Origin: Microcella sp.
GTDB lineage: Bacteria; Actinomycetota; Actinomycetes; Actinomycetales; Microbacteriaceae
NCBI GenBank assembly: GCA_020216895.1
Contig: JAIWOM010000033.1
Span: 1-10,285 of the forward strand
DNA length: 10,285 nucleotides
Direction: 5' to 3'
In this document: in pieces, positions 1 through 5,596 of the stretch
Layout: each line of letters opens with the position of its first letter
Position numbering within the stretch: position 1 is the stretch's first letter
Notes under the pieces: generated by a model
Database searches by the model: none
The model's input: only the letters and a program-made list of their open reading frames with translations
What the model was told of the DNA's origin: nothing
Position numbers and translations under genes: made by a program

Positions 1-216
1 CACGACGCCGCGACCGGCGACGAGCTCGTGAGCACGCTCGGCACCTGGCTGCGCTGCGATGCGGTGGCCGAGGCGGCGGCGCTGCGGTTGGGCATCCATC
101 GGCACACTGTGCGGGCGCGCCTGCGGCGCGCCGCCGAGCTGCTCGATCGCGACCTCGATGCCTTCCCCGCCCGGGCCGAGGTGTGGGCGGCGCTGCAGGC
201 GGCAGGGCGGGTGTGA
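1..216 (+). CDS. PucR-family transcriptional regulator, C-terminal fragment
   Basis: Only the last 71 codons are present; the gene begins left of the window and frame 1 is open from the first base to TGA at 214-216. The fragment resembles the C-terminal helix-turn-helix of PucR/CdaR-type regulators (PucR_C_HTH). It has a helix-rich stretch 'LVSTLGTWL', then a 'VAEAAALRLGIHRHTVRARLRRAAELL' type recognition region (roughly fragment residues 22-50, Arg-rich recognition helix), and ends shortly after. In this family the motif usually reads N/H-R-x-T-V-x-x-R-L, which matches HRHTVRARL here. Members often control catabolic or uptake genes, but no target can be assigned from the tail alone. It runs toward the downstream tRNA gene on the same strand with a 42-base gap, and I see no clear terminator between them. 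Asp is written GAT in its two C-preceded Asp-Ala pairs (TGC GAT GCG, CTC GAT GCC), unlike the core genes further right. Confidence 0.75.
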   Translation, partial: HDAATGDELVSTLGTWLRCDAVAEAAALRLGIHRHTVRARLRRAAELLDRDLDAFPARAEVWAALQAAGRV

Positions 217-242
217 CCCGTCCGCTGTCGCACCCGCGGTTC

Positions 243-248
243 TAGACT
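243..248 (+). promoter_or_regulatory. -10 box (TAGACT) of tRNA-Leu
   Basis: TAGACT lies 10 bases before the first base of the mature tRNA, so transcription would begin around 254-256 with a very short 5' leader. The same TAG-R/C-CT hexamer recurs before many genes of this window. No convincing TTGACA-like -35 was found about 17 bases upstream. Confidence 0.5.
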
Positions 249-258
249 GGGCCTGCCA

Positions 259-340
259 GCGGGAGTGGTGAAATCGGCAGACACGCAGGATTTAGGTTCC
301 TGTGCCTTCGGGCGTGAGGGTTCAAGTCCCTCCTTCCGCA
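259..340 (+). tRNA. tRNA-Leu (anticodon UAG)
   Basis: The cloverleaf can be folded by eye. The acceptor stem is GCGGGAG (259-265) with CTTCCGC (333-339), including one G-U pair, and the discriminator is A340. The anticodon stem is CAGGA (286-290) with TCCTG (298-302), and the loop TTTAGGT (291-297) gives anticodon TAG at 293-295. A long class II variable arm (303-315) carries a GCC/GGC stem capped by TTCG. The T-arm is GAGGG-TTCAAGT-CCCTC (316-332). The long variable arm, the A discriminator and UAG identify it as leucine, reading CUA and probably other CUN codons. The bases after A340 are CCG, so the 3' CCA is not encoded and must be added by nucleotidyltransferase, which is common in actinobacteria. 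Length is 82 bases. Confidence 0.95.
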
Positions 341-356
341 CCGAGGTCGTCGTGCG

Positions 357-638
357 TCAGTCGTGAGACCGTGAGCGCGACGACCGAACGATGCGCCCCG
401 CCCAGAAGGCGAGCACGGCAACCCCGATGACGGCGACGATGAGTGCGCCAAGGGCTCCCCCCGTCAGCACGATCAGACCATCGGGGGTGAACGTAGCTTC
501 CGAGAGTGGCGCGTAGGCGAACCAGCCGAACGAGACCTCCCGCGGAGTGGCGACGACCGCCGCGGCAACGCCCCCGACGATCATCGCGCTCCCGATGGCC
601 GGAACGAACCACCTGCTCATCGACCGTCTCGCTGCCAT
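357..638 (-). CDS. Small two-helix membrane protein, function unknown
   Basis: A 93-residue protein that I do not recognise as a named family. It has a short basic N-terminus (MAARRSMSRW), a hydrophobic helix at about residues 11-30 rich in Ala/Val/Gly, and an extracytoplasmic loop with aromatic residues (FGWFAYAPLSEATFTPDG, about 37-54). A second hydrophobic helix follows at about 57-80, then a basic Arg/Ser tail ending in His-Asp. By the positive-inside rule both ends should be cytoplasmic. ATG 638 is preferred over the internal ATG (618-620, MSRWF) because a TAGCGT -10 box ends six bases before it, as in neighbouring leaderless genes; the shorter start has only a weak purine stretch in front. 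The gene lies 42 bases downstream of the lactate permease on the same strand, so read-through is possible in addition to its own promoter. Its end is 16 bases from the converging tRNA gene. Confidence 0.7.
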   Translation of the reverse strand: MAARRSMSRWFVPAIGSAMIVGGVAAAVVATPREVSFGWFAYAPLSEATFTPDGLIVLTGGALGALIVAVIGVAVLAFWAGRIVRSSRSRSHD

Positions 639-644
639 GCCCCC

Positions 645-650
645 ACGCTA
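645..650 (-). promoter_or_regulatory. -10 box (TAGCGT) of the 93-aa membrane protein gene
   Basis: On the minus strand TAGCGT ends six bases before ATG 638, so the mRNA would start at or within a base or two of the start codon. It lies in the 42-base gap after the permease gene. Confidence 0.45.
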
Positions 651-680
651 GCGCGGCACCGGTCTGCTGCCCTCGCGAAT

Positions 681-2225
681 TCACAGCACGAGCAGCAGCG
701 CGAGCACGCCGCCGAGCGCGATGAGCACGAGCGCGGTCGGCACGGTCGAGCGCAGCACGCGGCCCTCCTGCCCGACCAGGCCGACGGTCGCCACAGCGGC
801 GACGATGTTGTGCGGCGCCATGATGTTGCCGACCGCAGCGCCGAAGCCCTGTGCGCCGAGCAGCGGCAGCTCGGGCAGGGCGAGCGCCCGCGCGGTCGAC
901 GACTGCAGGTCGGTGAACAGCAGGTTCGAGGCGGTCGCCGAGCCGGTGATGAACGCACCGAAGGCACCCACGAGCACCGTGAACAGCGGCCAGGCGAGGC
1001 CGAGCGAGGCGGCGGCGAGCGCGAGCTGGGCCGTCATGCCCGACGCCGACATGGTGCGGGCGATCGTGATCATCGCCACGAGGGCAACGATGACGGGGCC
1101 GAGCTGCAGCGTGGCGGTGACGAAGGCGATGCGAACGCGTCGCCATGACGCCCGCTGGATGATCGCGCCGACGATGAACGCCACGGTGAGCAGCGCCGTG
1201 GGGTGGTAGAGGGGCTGCACTGATCCGCCGAAGCCGGCCGGCAGCTGCCAGGCGAGCTCGACGCCCTGCAGGGCTTCCCGCAGTGGCGGCACGAGCCGGG
1301 TCAGCAGCACGACGGCGACGAGCACGAGGTACGGCGCGGCCGCGCGCAGCACCGAGAGGTCAGCGGTTGCCACGTCACGAGCATCCGGATGCGGGTGCGT
1401 CACCACGAGTCCCGCGCCTCCGGCGGCGTGGATGCGGCGCCGGTGCCGCACGAGCACGACTGAGAACAGCAGCACGCCGACCAGGGCTCCCCCGAGCGTA
1501 GGAAGTTCGGGGCCGAGCAGCCAGCCGATGAGCCCGAACGGCACGAAGAAGCAGACAGCGGCCAGGAGCCCCCAGCGCCAGAGCCCGCGATGGTGGCCGT
1601 ACGCGCGGCCGATGACGACGATCATCACCCCGGTCAGCACCACGCCGAGCACGAGCGGGTACACGACAGTCGCCCGGGCGAGCTCGGCGGGCGTGTCGGC
1701 GACGAGCGTGCTCTGGGCGAGCACGGGGGTGCCGACGGCGCCGAATGACACCCCGGCGGCGTGGCCGACCATGGCCGCAGTCACGGCAGGCAGAGCGGGC
1801 ATCCCCGCCGCGACGAGGAAGGGCGCGGCGAGCGCGACCGGCGTGCCGAAGCCGGCAGCTCCCTCGAGGAAGAGGGCGAAGAACCACGCGACGAGAATGG
1901 CGCCGAGGCGCGGGTCGGGGTGCAGCAGGGTCAGGGCGTGCCGCAGGCGGGCAGCCGCGCCCGTGCTGCGCTGCAGGTAGTGGATGCCCAGGGCCGGCCC
2001 GATGATGCCCACGACGGTCAGCGCGATGAAGCCGGCCTCGGCAAGCACGCCCCCGATGCCCTCGACGAGGGTGATGCCCTCACCGCTGCCGAAGCCGAAC
2101 GCGACGGCGGCGAGCACGAGCGTCGCGAGCGCGGTCACGATGCCGGCGCGGGCCGCCGACCATCCGGCGATCGTCATGAGGACGAGCACGAGCAACACCG
2201 GGGCGAGGGCCAACAGGGTCTGCAT
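681..2225 (-). CDS. lldP: L-lactate permease (LctP/LldP family)
   Basis: A 514-residue polytopic membrane protein of the lactate permease family, expected to import lactate (or glycolate) with protons across the cytoplasmic membrane. The length matches the usual 510-560 residues. It opens with a hydrophobic helix (residues 4-22, LLALAPVLLVLVLMTIAGW) and alternates hydrophobic segments to the last residue. Family-typical stretches are FLEGAAGFGTPVA (about 120-131), the GHAAGVSFGAVGTPV region, GSATASNLLF in the C-terminal half and GNIMAPHNIVAA (about 466-477). ATG 2225 is chosen because the hydrophobic N-terminus begins right there and a TAGCCT -10 box ends eight bases upstream. An in-frame extension of 20 residues would run through that promoter and is hydrophilic. 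The gene diverges from the dedA-like gene across an 87-base gap and is followed by the 93-residue membrane protein. No lactate-oxidation genes (lldD, lldEFG) or LldR-type regulator are in view, so the exact substrate is inferred from family only. Confidence 0.9.
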   Translation of the reverse strand: MQTLLALAPVLLVLVLMTIAGWSAARAGIVTALATLVLAAVAFGFGSGEGITLVEGIGGVLAEAGFIALTVVGIIGPALGIHYLQRSTGAAARLRHALTLLHPDPRLGAILVAWFFALFLEGAAGFGTPVALAAPFLVAAGMPALPAVTAAMVGHAAGVSFGAVGTPVLAQSTLVADTPAELARATVVYPLVLGVVLTGVMIVVIGRAYGHHRGLWRWGLLAAVCFFVPFGLIGWLLGPELPTLGGALVGVLLFSVVLVRHRRRIHAAGGAGLVVTHPHPDARDVATADLSVLRAAAPYLVLVAVVLLTRLVPPLREALQGVELAWQLPAGFGGSVQPLYHPTALLTVAFIVGAIIQRASWRRVRIAFVTATLQLGPVIVALVAMITIARTMSASGMTAQLALAAASLGLAWPLFTVLVGAFGAFITGSATASNLLFTDLQSSTARALALPELPLLGAQGFGAAVGNIMAPHNIVAAVATVGLVGQEGRVLRSTVPTALVLIALGGVLALLLVL

Positions 2226-2233
2226 GGTTCCCC

Positions 2234-2239
2234 AGGCTA
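2234..2239 (-). promoter_or_regulatory. -10 box (TAGCCT) of lldP
   Basis: TAGCCT on the minus strand ends eight bases before ATG 2225, which predicts a leaderless or nearly leaderless mRNA. It is one arm of the inverted repeat 2231-2240/2268-2277. Confidence 0.55.
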
Positions 2240-2268
2240 CGGGAGGGTCAGCGCGGGCCTCGGGAAGG

Positions 2269-2274
2269 TAGCCT
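2269..2274 (+). promoter_or_regulatory. -10 box (TAGCCT) of the DedA-family gene
   Basis: TAGCCT faces the DedA gene and would start transcription near 2281, leaving a leader of about 30 bases before ATG 2313 that contains a GGAG ribosome binding site. Its own spacing sets it apart from the leaderless genes nearby. Confidence 0.45.
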
Positions 2275-2302
2275 GGGCGGTACACCCGACCGTGCGATCG
2301 AT

Positions 2303-2306
2303 GGAG
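2303..2306 (+). promoter_or_regulatory. Ribosome binding site (GGAG) deciding the DedA start
   Basis: GGAG sits six bases before ATG 2313, an ideal spacing. This favours 2313 over the earlier in-frame GTG 2292 and ATG 2301, which have no such element in front. It is the clearest Shine-Dalgarno site for a monocistronic gene in the window. Confidence 0.55.
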
Positions 2307-2312
2307 CCGCCC

Positions 2313-3107
2313 ATGATGCCGATGGATCTCGGCCTGTTCGACGTCGAGGCGTGGATCACGGGCGCCGGCCAGTGGGGCCTTCTGCTCGTCTGCGCCATCG
2401 TCTTCATCGAGACCGGGCTGCTCATCGGCTTCCTGCTGCCGGGCGACACCCTACTGCTCATCACGGGCATCCTGACGTTCACCGGGGTCATCCCGCAGCC
2501 GATCTGGCTGGTGGTGCTGTGCATCTTCATCGCCGCCGTGCTCGGCGACCAGCTGGGCTACTACATCGGCTACAAGGCGGGGCCGCCGATCTTCGAGCGA
2601 AAGTCGGCCGGCTTCTTCAGCAAGAAGTCCGTCGCGCGCACGGAGTACTTCTTCGCCCGCTACGGCGGGTTCGCCGTCACCATCGCGCGCTTCATCGGTG
2701 TCGTGCGCACCATCGCACCGGTCGCCGCGGGCGTCGGCAAGATGCCGTACAAGAAGTTCCTGTTCTACAACGTGCTCGGGGCGTTCCTGTGGGGGGTCGG
2801 GCTGCCGCTCATCGGCTGGTGGGCCGCGCACATCCCGGGGGTGGCGGAGGTCGTCACCGAGTACATCGAGGTCGTCTTCCTCGTGGTGATCGGCATGGCC
2901 GTGACGGGCATCGCCTGGCACCTCGGCCACGAGCAGTGGGAGAAGCGCAAGGAGGCCAAGGCGGCCGCGGCCGGCGAGCCCGTGCCCGAGGTCGAGATCT
3001 GGATGGCCGAGCCGGAGCACGACGGCAAGCACGAGGCCGCGCACCCGAAGGCCGGCTACGGCGTCGGCCCGCACGACGGCAAGCACGAGAAGCAGCCGCC
3101 CGCCTGA
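2313..3107 (+). CDS. DedA family membrane protein with His-rich C-terminal tail
   Basis: A 264-residue protein of the DedA/SNARE-associated (VTT domain) family. These are inner membrane proteins linked to lipid carrier flipping, membrane potential and resistance to cationic stress; the specific substrate here is unknown. Seen features are the acidic membrane motif FIETGLLIGFLLPGD (31-45), a GDQLGYYIGYKAG segment (78-90), and the family box FFARYGGFAVTIARFIGVVRTIAPVAAG (113-140). Hydrophobic segments follow at about 152-175 and 182-204. The box has RFIGVVRT where many members have RF-I-P-x-V-R-T, so the usual Pro is replaced by Gly129. After a basic amphipathic stretch (208-219) the tail is hydrophilic and holds HDGKHE twice (236-241 and 254-259) with an 18-residue period; such a tail is not part of the core family. 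The start is ATG 2313, with GGAG six bases upstream. The gene diverges from lldP and converges on mntH, the stop codons lying 20 bases apart. Confidence 0.88.
   Translation: MMPMDLGLFDVEAWITGAGQWGLLLVCAIVFIETGLLIGFLLPGDTLLLITGILTFTGVIPQPIWLVVLCIFIAAVLGDQLGYYIGYKAGPPIFERKSAGFFSKKSVARTEYFFARYGGFAVTIARFIGVVRTIAPVAAGVGKMPYKKFLFYNVLGAFLWGVGLPLIGWWAAHIPGVAEVVTEYIEVVFLVVIGMAVTGIAWHLGHEQWEKRKEAKAAAAGEPVPEVEIWMAEPEHDGKHEAAHPKAGYGVGPHDGKHEKQPPA
3018..3089 (+). repeat. 18-bp exact direct repeat in the 3' end of the DedA gene
   Basis: CACGACGGCAAGCACGAG occurs at 3018-3035 and again at 3072-3089, offset by 54 bases (18 codons) and in frame, encoding HDGKHE each time. The DNA is identical at third codon positions too, which suggests a fairly recent duplication or strong codon bias. 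Confidence 0.85.
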
Positions 3108-3114
3108 CGCCCGC

Positions 3115-3128
3115 GCGCCGCGCGGCGC
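3115..3128. terminator. GC-only palindrome between convergent DedA and mntH genes
   Basis: GCGCCGCGCGGCGC is a perfect 14-bp palindrome lying between the DedA stop (3105-3107) and the mntH stop (3128-3130). It could fold into a 5-bp GC stem with a 4-base loop on either transcript. There is no U-tract on either side, so it would be a non-classical bidirectional terminator at best, and GC-rich palindromes arise easily in such DNA. Confidence 0.3.
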
Positions 3129-4408
3129 TAGCTGCCGAGAGCGAGCAGCACCAGCAGCGTCACGTTCAGCGTGATGAGCAGCGCGGCGCACACGATGGCG
3201 ACGGCCGTGGTGAGCATCCGGTTGACGGATTCGCCCATGAGCGCGCGGTCGGCGGTCAGCCGCACGAGCGGGATGAGCGCGAACGGGATGCCGAAGCTCA
3301 GCACGACCTGGCTGAGCACGAGGGCGAGCGTCGGGTCGACGCCGAACGCGAGCAGCGCGAGGGCGGGCGCGATCGTGATGGCGCGGCGCACGAGCAGCGG
3401 GATGCGCACGCGCAGCAGCCCGTGCATGATCTCGGCGCCGGCGTAGGCGCCGACCGAGGTCGAGGCGAGTCCGCTCGCGAGTAGCCCGATGGCGAACAGC
3501 ACGGCGACGGCCGGACCGAGCGAGGCGGCGAGCGCCGCGAACGCGCCCTCGAGCGTGTCGGTGCCCTCGACTCCCTGCAGGTTGGCGGCGGCGAGCAGCA
3601 GCATGACGACGTTGACCGAGCCGGCGATGACGAGCGCGATCGTGACGTCGATGCGGGTGGCGCGCAGCACGGTGCGCCGGCCCGCTCCGGCGGCGACCTG
3701 GCCGAAGCGGTCGCGCGTGAGGGCCGAGTGCGCGTAGATCGCATGCGGCATGACCGTGGCGCCCAGGATGCTCGCCGCGAGCAGCACGCTCTCGACGCCG
3801 TCGAAGCGGGGCACGAGCCCGGCGGCCGCGGCGGCCGGGTCGGGCGGACCGATCACGAGCCCGGCGCAGAAGCCGACCACGATCACGAGGATGAGCCCGG
3901 TGATGACCCGCTCGAAGATGCGCACGCCGCCCCGGCGGCTCTGCACGACGAGCAGCAGCATCGAGACAACGCCGGTGATGACCCCGCCGACGACGAGCGG
4001 CAGGTCGAACAGCAGGTACAGCGCGACCGCACCGCCGATGACCTCGGCCACATCGGTGGCCATCGCGACGAGCTCGGCCTGCCCCCAGTAGGCGAGCCGC
4101 GCCGGGCGGCGGCGGAACCGTTGCCCGAGCGCCTCGGGCAGGCTCAGGCCCGTGACGATGCCGAGCTTCGCCGAGAGGTACTGGATGAGCCAGGCCATGA
4201 CGTTGCCCGTCACCACGACCCAGACGAGCAGGTACCCGAACAGGGCGCCCGCGGTGATGTTGGCGGCGACGTTGCCCGGGTCTAGGTAGGCGACACCGGC
4301 GACCATGGCCGGGCCGAGCAACGGAACGATGACGAGGCCGCTGCGCGCGGCGACCGTGCGGGCATCCGGGCCCGGTGAGGCAGTCTGTTCAGGGCGCGCG
4401 TCGGTCAC
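3128..4408 (-). CDS. mntH: Nramp family Mn2+/Fe2+ transporter
   Basis: A 426-residue Nramp transporter that imports divalent metal, mainly Mn2+, with protons across the cytoplasmic membrane. Helix 1 carries the metal-binding DPGN motif (residues 43-46, in VAYLDPGNVAANITAG), and helix 6 carries the MPH motif (220-222, in LGATVMPHAIYAHSAL). Both are the signature ligands of the family. The length agrees with bacterial MntH and about eleven hydrophobic segments can be traced. The start is GTG 4408. A TACTCT -10 box ends seven bases before it, and the N-terminal 20 residues are hydrophilic, as is usual. The perfect palindrome 4430-4449 lies over the expected -35 region, implying repression. The likely repressor, an MntR-type DtxR-family protein, is encoded at 5597-6277 on the same strand, separated by an acyltransferase gene. 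Its 3' end converges on the DedA gene. In-vivo metal preference (Mn versus Fe) is inferred from the motifs and context. Confidence 0.93.
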   Translation of the reverse strand: MTDARPEQTASPGPDARTVAARSGLVIVPLLGPAMVAGVAYLDPGNVAANITAGALFGYLLVWVVVTGNVMAWLIQYLSAKLGIVTGLSLPEALGQRFRRRPARLAYWGQAELVAMATDVAEVIGGAVALYLLFDLPLVVGGVITGVVSMLLLVVQSRRGGVRIFERVITGLILVIVVGFCAGLVIGPPDPAAAAAGLVPRFDGVESVLLAASILGATVMPHAIYAHSALTRDRFGQVAAGAGRRTVLRATRIDVTIALVIAGSVNVVMLLLAAANLQGVEGTDTLEGAFAALAASLGPAVAVLFAIGLLASGLASTSVGAYAGAEIMHGLLRVRIPLLVRRAITIAPALALLAFGVDPTLALVLSQVVLSFGIPFALIPLVRLTADRALMGESVNRMLTTAVAIVCAALLITLNVTLLVLLALGS

Positions 4409-4415
4409 GCGAGGC

Positions 4416-4421
4416 AGAGTA
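4416..4421 (-). promoter_or_regulatory. -10 box (TACTCT) of mntH
   Basis: On the minus strand TACTCT ends seven bases before GTG 4408, consistent with a leaderless mRNA. With a 17-base spacer the -35 would fall at 4439-4444, inside the palindrome. Confidence 0.5.
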
Positions 4422-4429
4422 GCACGCGG

Positions 4430-4449
4430 TTTTTCGGTATACCGAAAAA
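4430..4449. promoter_or_regulatory. 20-bp perfect palindrome, candidate MntR operator of mntH
   Basis: TTTTTCGGTATACCGAAAAA is its own reverse complement across all 20 bases. It stands out as an AT-flanked island in DNA of very high GC. If transcription starts at GTG 4408, it covers about -22 to -41 and so overlaps the -35 region, where a bound repressor would block RNA polymerase. DtxR/MntR-family dimers bind palindromes of about this size. It occupies the 51-base gap between mntH and the acyltransferase stop (4460-4462). No second copy was noticed in the window. Which protein binds it is an inference; the MntR-like protein encoded nearby is the best candidate. Confidence 0.7.
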
Positions 4450-4459
4450 TGCGGCGGCG

Positions 4460-5572
4460 CTATGGACTCCCGACCGAAGGGCCGACGGCCCGCGGCCTCG
4501 CGGCCTCCACGGACGACGACCACTGCCGCACCGCGCGAAGGCTCGGTCGCTCGACGAGGTGCCAGGAGAGGAACGCCAGGAGCATCGTGACACCGAGCGC
4601 CACCGAGAGGCTCCCCGCGACCGAGAGACCCGGGGCCCACGCGATTACGAGTTGCTGGACAGGAAAACCCCAGAGGTACATCCCGTAGGAGATGTCACCG
4701 AAGCGGCCGGCGCGGCGGAGGACCGGCGTGGACAGCCGTCCGAGTCCGATGACCACCACGGGCAGGAAGAGCCACGCCCAGACGATCGGGGTGTCGGGGG
4801 CCACCGCGTACCCGATGAGCCAGAAGATGATCGCCACGGGCGCGCCCAGCGACACGACGGGTGCGCGGCCCGCCAGCGCGACCACGGCGCCGATCATGAA
4901 GAACACCATGGCCTCGGCCACGGGACGGGCTCCCCCACTCAGCCACCCGGGAGCGAGACTCATCGACACGAGTGCCAGCGCGACCACGGTGAGCGCGACG
5001 ATGGTGACCGGAGCCGACCTGCCGGGCGCGACGCGCGCAGCGATCAGAGCGAGGGCGAGGAGCAGGAGGTAGCAGACGAACTCCGGCCCCAGCGTCCAGA
5101 GGGAGCCATTGACGACCGGGCGCCAATGCCCCTCGAAGACGCCGGGAAGCTCGTAGGTTGCCGCGAGGGTCAGGTTCTGGAGGTAGCCCCAGGTCGTGGG
5201 GCTCGAGAAGTACTCCCGCACCGGGAGATCCGTCGCCAGGGGACCGATCAGGGCGATGCTGATGACCACGACCACGATCAGAGCGGGGAAGATGCGCGCG
5301 GCACGTCTCGCCAGGAACGCCCGCGGGCTCGTGCTGCGCATCCAGCTCTGGGCGATGAGGTAGCCGCTGACACTGAAGAAGACGTAGACGCCCAGATGGA
5401 AGATCGCGATTCCCGCGATGGAGGGCGGATCGGGGATGCCGTGGAGCGGCCAGGCATGGCCAACGATCACGGCGAGGGCAGCGGCGAGCCGGACGGCATC
5501 GAAGTTGTTGTTCCGATGGGCGTCACGCCCCTCCGTCGCCGGAGCGGCGTGCCCAAATCGAGGATCTCCCAC
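4460..5572 (-). CDS. Acyltransferase 3 (OafA/NodX-type) membrane protein
   Basis: A 370-residue integral membrane acyltransferase of the Acyl_transf_3 family, whose members transfer acetyl or other acyl groups to sugars on envelope polysaccharides or lipids. The N-terminal motif NNFDAVRLAAALAVIVGHAWPL (about 22-43) contains the conserved His39 proposed as catalytic. It is followed by the FFSVSGYLI helix (about 65-73) and the Arg-rich AARIFPA motif (91-97). About ten hydrophobic segments follow, then the typical FGDISYGMYLWGFPVQQ and LVERPSLRAVR near the end. No SGNH domain is attached, so it is the short form. The start GTG 5572 is chosen because a TAGGCT -10 box ends eight bases upstream, and the first 20 residues are a hydrophilic leader. 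The gene splits the mntR-like gene from mntH. Its codon choice looks somewhat less GC-biased than its neighbours (for example TTC GAT GCC for Phe-Asp-Ala), which hints at later insertion but was not computed. The substrate is unknown. Confidence 0.88.
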   Translation of the reverse strand: MGDPRFGHAAPATEGRDAHRNNNFDAVRLAAALAVIVGHAWPLHGIPDPPSIAGIAIFHLGVYVFFSVSGYLIAQSWMRSTSPRAFLARRAARIFPALIVVVVISIALIGPLATDLPVREYFSSPTTWGYLQNLTLAATYELPGVFEGHWRPVVNGSLWTLGPEFVCYLLLLALALIAARVAPGRSAPVTIVALTVVALALVSMSLAPGWLSGGARPVAEAMVFFMIGAVVALAGRAPVVSLGAPVAIIFWLIGYAVAPDTPIVWAWLFLPVVVIGLGRLSTPVLRRAGRFGDISYGMYLWGFPVQQLVIAWAPGLSVAGSLSVALGVTMLLAFLSWHLVERPSLRAVRQWSSSVEAARPRAVGPSVGSP

Positions 5573-5580
5573 AAACGTTG

Positions 5581-5586
5581 AGCCTA
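5581..5586 (-). promoter_or_regulatory. -10 box (TAGGCT) of the acyltransferase gene
   Basis: TAGGCT on the minus strand ends eight bases before GTG 5572 and lies 10 bases after the mntR-like stop codon. The acyltransferase therefore probably has its own promoter even though it is only 24 bases downstream of the regulator gene. Confidence 0.5.
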
Positions 5587-5596
5587 GTGCTCCCCC

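Larger units (their letters stand above)
2231..2277. repeat. 10-bp inverted repeat carrying the two divergent -10 boxes
   Basis: CCCAGGCTAC (2231-2240) and its exact reverse complement GTAGCCTGGG (2268-2277) are separated by 27 bases. Each arm contains a TAGCCT hexamer reading outward, one toward lldP and one toward the DedA gene. The simplest reading is two promoters with the same extended sequence placed back to back, but a dimeric regulator site is possible. Confidence 0.6.

Noticed and set aside
259..356. tRNA-Leu as an integration site of a mobile element
   Set aside because: No integrase gene and no second copy of the tRNA 3' end was seen in the window; both neighbours look chromosomal.
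1381..1392. GCATCCGGATGC perfect 12-bp palindrome as an operator
   Set aside because: It lies inside the lldP coding region (His-Pro-Asp-Ala) and is explained by two abutting copies of the widespread GGATGC hexamer.
1761..2312. Upstream extension of the DedA frame into the lldP gene
   Set aside because: The extension is hydrophilic, highly charged and antisense to lldP, and it crosses the DedA promoter. The family homology starts near residue 10 of the chosen protein, and GGAG supports ATG 2313.
4430..4462. The 20-bp palindrome as an intrinsic terminator of the acyltransferase gene
   Set aside because: The stem is AT-rich at its base with a 4-base centre and only a five-base run after the GC core. 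Its placement at -22 to -41 of mntH and its perfect symmetry fit an operator better, although a minor terminator role cannot be excluded.
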